Below are positions 58,307-64,000 of a stretch of 64,000 bases of DNA, one piece after another (position 1 is the first letter of the stretch; each line of letters opens with the position of its first letter). Below the pieces are notes generated by a model. It was given only the letters and a program-made list of their open reading frames with translations, did not search any database and was not told the origin of the DNA. The position numbers were made by a program, and so were the translations under genes. Source of the stretch: Lathyrus oleraceus (lineage: Eukaryota; Streptophyta; Magnoliopsida; Fabales; Fabaceae). The DNA lies in contig NC_066579.1 of the NCBI RefSeq assembly GCF_024323335.1, forward strand, positions 244,711,068 to 244,775,067, given 5' to 3'.

Positions 58307-59046
58307 GTTGTGGTGATGATGGTCCCCCCTGTTATAATGATGTGTATTCTGGATGCATGGATGCTTGGATACTTTGATGCTTGTTGTTTGATGTTTGTTT
58401 TTTTGGCAGTCTTGTTTGATGCCATGATGTAATTTTTGGGTTCTTTGTGAGTTCCCTGAATTTCTTTTATCTCCGCTGATATGGCTGTGTATAATTATGG
58501 TTCTATAACACCTGACAATTTGTTTTAACATTCTATATGTTATAACATTCTATGTGACATTCTCTGCTGGACTAGTTGACATTTATTTTGTCTAATTGGT
58601 CTCTTTGGTCTATTTTGACTAAAAAAGGGGAGAAGTTAATATGTGGAGAGCTGTAGAGCTGCAGTTAATAGGTGATGACAGCTGATGATTGCTGCAGAGC
58701 TACAGTTAATAGGTGATGACAGCTAATGATGTTGAACAAAATGATGTTCTGTGTTGTACAGGTGATGTTGAAGGAGATGTCAGATGGGGTGATTCTGAAT
58801 ATTACAGGTGTTGTTGAAGGAGATGTCTGTGTTAAACAAACTCAGGGGGAGAAGAAACACATATGTGTTTAATGTGTGTTCATTACTAGTTGCTATTATA
58901 GCTAGTAATTGTGTGGTTTTTACTTCTGCTACTAGTTACTATTATAACTAGTAATTGTGTCGTTTTTACTTCTACTGCTGCTTAACTGCTGATATGTTTT
59001 TTCTTGTGAACAAATAGACTGATATATGTTTTAGCCAAAATTTGCC
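58307..59046 (+). other. SIRE 3' untranslated region
   Basis: No gene. Short repeats are visible: GCTACAGTTAATAGGTGATG at about 58690 with a near copy at 58660, and CTAGTTACTATTATAACTAG at about 58933 with a related copy near 58889. Confidence 0.7.
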
Positions 59047-59058
59047 AAATGGGGAGTT
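59047..59058 (+). promoter_or_regulatory. SIRE polypurine tract
   Basis: AAATGGGGAGTT immediately precedes the 3' LTR. Confidence 0.85.
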
Positions 59059-60018
59059 TGTTGGTTCTAAGTGTTGGCAGCAATTTTGGTAAAACCAAGA
59101 GTGTTCACAAGTTGTCACATGTGTTGTCTTAACATAAGATAGCACGTACTTGCTGGATGTTTAAAATGTTATTATGCAGGATTTTACTGAGATGTCAGAC
59201 CCGATGTCATGACATCTGTATACAAAACATTCAGTATGAATGTTATGTATTATGTGATTGTGTTTTTAATGGCAATTTGTGTATGATTGATGAGATGATT
59301 GAACATGCTATCGATCAGTAATTACAACGAGATTAACTTATTTTCCAAAGAGATCTAATCAACTGTCATGAGAAGATATGATTGAAAAATAGTTTTAGGG
59401 TTTTATGATGTCCAAGCCCAGCCAAATGCTTCTATAAAAAGGACATGGAAAACCTGATTTGATACATAAGAAATAACGAACGAAATATTGAGAGAGAATA
59501 AGGGTTTAAGTCTTGTGTGGTCATGTGAATTTTAAGCCATTCAATTCATCCATAGATGATTGAATTGGTCTGATTTTTGAGTTGTAATTTGTCACTCTAA
59601 GCTTTGAAGCATGAGTGTGTGTCTACTTGATTGAAGCTTTTAAGTAAGATCAAGTGTGTGTCTTTGAAGAGTGTCTTCTTTTCATTGTAATTCTTGTTTA
59701 ATATCACTGTTGTGATTGAGGGGGAGTGAGTAGGGTCTCATATCTAAGAGTTCTTAGGTAGAAGTCACACGGGTAGAGATTAGGTGAAAAGACTGTAACT
59801 TGAAGTTGTTTACTGAGAGTCTTTGAACTGATTCTATTTTAGTGGATTTCCTTCCTGGCTTGGTACCCCTCAGACGTAGGTGAGTTTGCACTGAATTGGG
59901 TTAACAATTGCTTCTGTCTCTTGCATTACTGTTCTTTATCTTTTATCCTGTTTGTATTGTTCAGATATTAGTGTCCTGACATTACCTTCGACATCTCATA
60001 TCTGATACCAGAATTTCA
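59059..60018 (+). repeat. 3' LTR of SIRE element
   Basis: 960 bp, from TGTTGG to AATTTCA, followed by the second AACAG. About 34 substitutions and no clear net indel relative to the 5' LTR. Confidence 0.95.
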
Positions 60019-61630
60019 AACAGAAATCCACGCAGGGCCCAAAATGGGCCCATTATTACATTCCTTTGCATTCCAAAGGGTGTATGAGTAAAACAATGGT
60101 GATGTTCAGTAAGAGGTTGTTAATCCCATACCAATGGAGGCCCAAAACGGAACAAGCAATGACCATGGCAACAAAATGTTCAGCATCCAATCAAATATGG
60201 AAATGAAACATGGAATTGAATTTAAAATCAAAAGAAATATGCTAACATAGCAAAAATGAAAGTTAAGAGTCGGGCCATACCAGCCACCACAAACCACCAT
60301 GCCGAAAATCGCCTCCGGCGGCGGTGGAAAGCCAAAACAAAAACAATGACCACCACCTCACGCGCAATGACATGCTCAGTCTGAATCAGGGATCAATTTC
60401 AACTGAATCTCATTGTAGGGTTTAAACCGAAGAGAAGCGTCGAGGAACCCTAACTCCAAAAATGATAAATTAAATCCCCTACACCTGAAATCAAAGCCCA
60501 TGGGATTGAGGCTTTGATTCCCTACGACTCAACTCATATCCTGGTATCAAGAACGGATGCAAATAAGAGATTCGCGATTTCACCTTGTCGGAGAAGATGA
60601 TCTGAAAAACCTCAGGTAAGTTCTCTAAACCTTTCTTTCTCCTCCTCAAACCCTTTCCCTTTTTGCTTTCTTCTTCTTGCTTGTGAACCATATTGAGAGG
60701 AGTGAGGATTCTTTGTGATGAAGGTTCTTGCCCGAAAAATGATTGAGTCAGTATGAAAGATGGATCCTTTTTAGTTTTTAGATGAGGAATGATTGTGAGA
60801 TGAGGTTGAAGATGATTGAATGAATGATGAAATTTAGGAATTCTCAGATTGCAGAGTGAAGGTGTTTGGTGATGGAGAGTTGAAAAGTTCTTGAGTGAAT
60901 CGAGAAAGTGGTGAAGAATGATGATTAATGATTTTATAGTTTGTTATGATTGGGGATTGGTGAGAGTCAATTAGAATGTTATTGGGGTTAGTGAATTCGG
61001 TTATGATTTAAGTTAGGATTTTATGAGTTTGAGGCAGTTGGTTAATTATCTCTATTTCTGATTTGTTGTTGATCCCAATGCAGTTACAGGTGGAAATTAG
61101 GTTAGTTAGGCCAATTAGTTAGGGAAAATTGTGGTTAGTTGATGTGGTTGGGGTAGAAAGTGTTTTGCTCGATTTCAGCTTGCTACAAGTCATGTTATTC
61201 ACTTAGCTAGGTTGGTTAGATGATGAACTGTTCGCTTCATTGGTTTGTCATGATGCTATGTTTTTTTTATGTGGAATGTTAGGTATGTTGTTGTTGTTGA
61301 TACATTGCGGGTATGCATATTGCAAACTAGTTTGTTGTGGTATGTTAGCTTGTTTTGTTATGTGATGGTGAATGGCAATGCTTGTTAAATGCATATAAAC
61401 CAATGACATGTGTTTGTTGAGATTGTTGTAAGGTTGTGTGCAAGTATGTTTAGTATGGTTGGATGGTGAGCTATTATGCTGCAGTCGTGGTTTGACATGT
61501 TTCAATGTGGACTGTGTCCATGGTTTAATGCAGAATTGCTATAGGACTAAGCTCATGTGTTGTTTGCTGCAAGATTTGTTGGTTGTTGCAGGCTTGTGGT
61601 TTGTTCTTGGTAAGGTGTGCAACTGGTTTG
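60019..61630. other. Non-coding DNA right of the SIRE insertion
   Basis: Continuation of the target at 51073. Short frames only; none shows a known domain. A GC-rich patch (CGCCTCCGGCGGCGGTGG near 60310) and a G+T-rich block (61100-61620) stand out. It may belong to a long reverse LTR, but no boundary was found. Confidence 0.4.
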
Positions 61631-64000
61631 TGTAAGACCCCAATTTTGTCCCTAAGATCCCTCATGGCATCATATCATATCATATCATTGCCTCAAGGAT
61701 CATTGGACACCTTGCCTTCCCTCCTTGTGGGTGGGTTGTCTTTTGAGAGTGGTTCTTGATCACCAAGCATGTTTAGCATTTGTATATCATTGCTTTTAAT
61801 TTGTTCACTAACCAAAAGTACAAAAATATTGTCATCTAACCTTGTTACTTGCAGATGAAGCAACCATTAGGTCAAACCAGTCAAAGGCATTCATTGAGCC
61901 ATAAATGGTGGCCATTCTGAAGAATTTGGGCACCATGATCATTCATCAAAAGTTCATATGAACCATGACATCATTTTGAATCAAGATCTCAAGTGGTAGA
62001 GGCTTGGATTTCCTTAAAGCATTGTTCAGTCAACCAAAACCCTAGCAAAGTCAACTATGGTCAACTGTGCATAAAATCAGAGATTTGATGGTGGGAGATG
62101 GTTAGAAAGGTCTCATTCATGTCCATACAAGCCTCATGTAACATTTCAAACATCCACATTGAAGGATTTGAGGTCAGACAAAAAGTTTCCAAAAATAGTA
62201 GGTGACCTGTAATTTCAAACTGCCAAAAATGGAAAGGTATTCTCCTCAACTTTACATGTCCAAGCAAGCTTCAAATCAAATTTTGTCCAACATGAAAGTT
62301 GAAGATCGTGCTCTTACCTTTCCAAAAAGTCCAAGAACATCCATTTCTCATGTGTGGTTGGCAAGTTATGATCAAATCATTGGCAAGGAATTTTGAACTT
62401 CAACAAGGCATAACTTTTGCATCAAAAGGCCATTTCATGTGATTCTTTTTTGAGCAATTTTCTCTTGATCTCTACTATCATGATCATGCATCACATTTCA
62501 TTAAAACTCATCACAAAAATATTTCATTTTTTACTTGAATTAATTTGAATTTTTGGAGGGAAAATATCCATTTGAAAAATATGCATGATTTTCAATTCCA
62601 ATCAATCTCATTTGCATCCAAACAGGTTTTTAAACTAGTTTCAAGTGAAATTCGCACTGTAGCATGCCATGCACATGCATAAGGGTGGTTTTGTCCATTT
62701 GCCCCAAACATTTGATTTTCACTAATTTTCCACTACCAATTGATTAATCATGATTAAGCTTGGTTAATTAGAGGTATATAAGTGAAATCATAATAGAAAA
62801 ACCCTAACCACAACTTCATTTTTTCAGATCCAAAACTTTTCATCACAAATTCTCTCAAATTCTCTCAACTTTTTCCATCAAATTTCTTCATTTCTTTTGC
62901 TTGCCTTTTGTTCTAATCATCATCTGCAGGCATTGTTGAAGTGAATTGAAGCAAGATTGTGCAGAATTCAAGCTGGATCGTGACTGTTGGAGCTTGAGCA
63001 TGTTCATGGCAGTTGGAGATTTCGTCGTGTTTAAGCATTGCTGAGCTAAAGTCTTGCATTCATTCATCTTCCTCATCATCATTGAGCATCTGTTTCACAC
63101 TTCCAGGACTTGAAACTCATGAATCCAGCTTTGCATCTTCATAGAGGTAAAAATTCGATCACTCTAATCCTTGCAATTGTGATATGCATCTTGTAGATCC
63201 TTTGTTGCTGAGTATGATGAACTTTAGATCTAGTGATTTCATGCTATATCGAGGAAGTTATCATGATTTGAATTTTGGATGTTGAAACTTATTTTGATCG
63301 ATGCTTTTAATGTGGTTAGAATTAAGAGAAATTGATGCTGGATTGTTAATGTATGATGAACGACGAGTTGAATGATATATGTCTCATGAATTTCTGTGAG
63401 GTTTTGTTCTTGAGATGATGAATGATGATGAACACGATGAAGGCTAGGGTTTCTGTTTTCCAGATCGTCTTTGATCCATTTGGCCGTGTATTTGCATGCG
63501 TTTTGGTGTTTTCGCGCCATGCGTTGGTCCATGTGTCGACCGCTGGTTGGCCAGCGTTTCATTTAAATGAAACGCGGCGTTTTGACCGGGCACGCAATTT
63601 GAAATGCTCAGGGGTTCAATTCCCCGCTCCACCAAAATCCAATAGCCTTGTGTATTTTCTCATATATGTTATTCATGTTCACTTGCTTTGTTCTTAGTTT
63701 TTTAATTTTCTTCCATATTGAAAAAATCATAACTCTCAAAATAATAATCCAATTTACATGAGATTTTTTTCACCATGATCCTCATCATGTCTATTGTTTT
63801 ATGGATATTTTTCCAGAATTTGTGCTCGGTTGAAATTTGTTTTAGCCTACGGTTTGTTCTCACATGTCATTTCTTGCACATTGCTTGCCATTTCTTTTAT
63901 GAAATCATGATGCTTGATCCAATGGAGCAGAAACTTTACATGCATAATCTAGACACATTGATGAGTATTTTGGCATTGAGTTTGCTATTTTTGCATTTCT
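61631..64000 (+). repeat. Ogre-type LTR, 5' part, runs off the window
   Basis: TGTAAGACCCCAATTTTG and about 230 following bases match the sense start of the Ogre LTR (36315 leftwards), including CACCAAGCATG and ACTAACCAAAAG. The rest is diverged. No LTR end or PBS occurs by 64000, so this is at least 2370 bp of LTR. Internal features are a short CATAT repeat (61671-61690), two adjoining hairpins (63541-63575) and a tRNA T-arm-like word (63610-63632). No gene. Confidence 0.7.

Larger units (their letters stand above)
51074..60018 (+). mobile_element. Ty1/copia SIRE-type element, full length, TSD AACAG
   Basis: 8945 bp with two 960-bp LTRs (51074-52033 and 59059-60018), target duplication AACAG (51069-51073 and 60019-60023), a PBS at 52035, gag-protease, a cut-down integrase, RT-RNase H, an env-like frame after pol and a polypurine tract. 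The env-like frame and size point to the SIRE/Maximus lineage. By eye the LTRs differ at about 34 of 960 positions (about 3.5%), so it is not a very recent insertion. Every coding part is broken. Confidence 0.95.

Noticed and set aside
60491..60691. Reverse 66-codon frame rich in Lys/Glu as a host gene exon
   Set aside because: Short, no domain, no splice support, and surrounded by repeat-like sequence.
63610..63632. Possible tRNA gene end (GGGTTCAATTCCCCGCTCCACCA is the region; first 20 bases considered)
   Set aside because: No D arm, anticodon arm or 5' acceptor half is found upstream; reported only as a T-arm-like word.

Overview
The window looks like plant intergenic heterochromatin, most likely from a large-genome legume of tribe Fabeae (pea, vetch, lentil relatives). 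I see no ordinary host gene. Almost every base belongs to LTR retrotransposons, nested inside each other, or to a long simple-sequence array. The lineages (Ty3/gypsy Tekay-like chromovirus, Tat/Ogre, Ty1/copia SIRE) and the dominance of Tat/Ogre LTRs are the basis of the legume assignment; it is an inference from family knowledge, not a database match.

Layout. 1-4447: 3' part of a Tekay-like element on the + strand (RT, RNase H, integrase, chromodomain-like tail, one stop codon) with a 2025-bp 3' LTR. 4448-14762: a 10.3-kb (GT)n-rich array with a higher-order organisation, roughly two 5.3-kb copies of an A-A-B-A-A-B-B module series. 14763-16534: 3' part of a + strand Tat-type LTR. 16535-17296: piece of a reverse-oriented Tat-type LTR. 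17297-about 48840: a large + strand Tat element whose 5' LTR (17297-23208) contains a solo LTR (18606-20366, TSD ATCAA), whose internal region (23209-32402) carries a degenerate gag and pol, and whose 3' LTR is split by a second, reverse-oriented element. That second element (34235-46714, - strand) is a true Ogre: it has the extra ORF1 upstream of gag, but a deletion runs from mid-RT to the end of integrase, and its 5' LTR has been cut away together with part of the host LTR. About 48845-49660: a high-copy LTR-like repeat. 51074-60018: a complete SIRE-type copia element with two 960-bp LTRs, TSD AACAG and an env-like ORF, all coding parts broken. 61631-64000: start of another Ogre-type LTR running off the window.

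Nothing here is a working autonomous element. The only long undamaged reading frame is the Ogre ORF1 (44138-45691, -). How the parts would work: PBS and polypurine tracts mark where reverse transcription primes, gag-pro-pol supply the particle and enzymes, and an intron separates gag-pro from RT in the Tat elements.

The most unusual structure is non-coding. (1) The 3' UTRs of both Tat elements contain many dispersed copies of a sequence complementary to the element's own primer binding site, i.e. resembling the 3' end of the primer tRNA. (2) The U5-side of several Tat LTRs carries a module of three adjacent hairpins whose stems change in sequence between LTRs while staying paired. (3) The GT array has a long-range repeat order. 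All were seen by eye and need computation to confirm.
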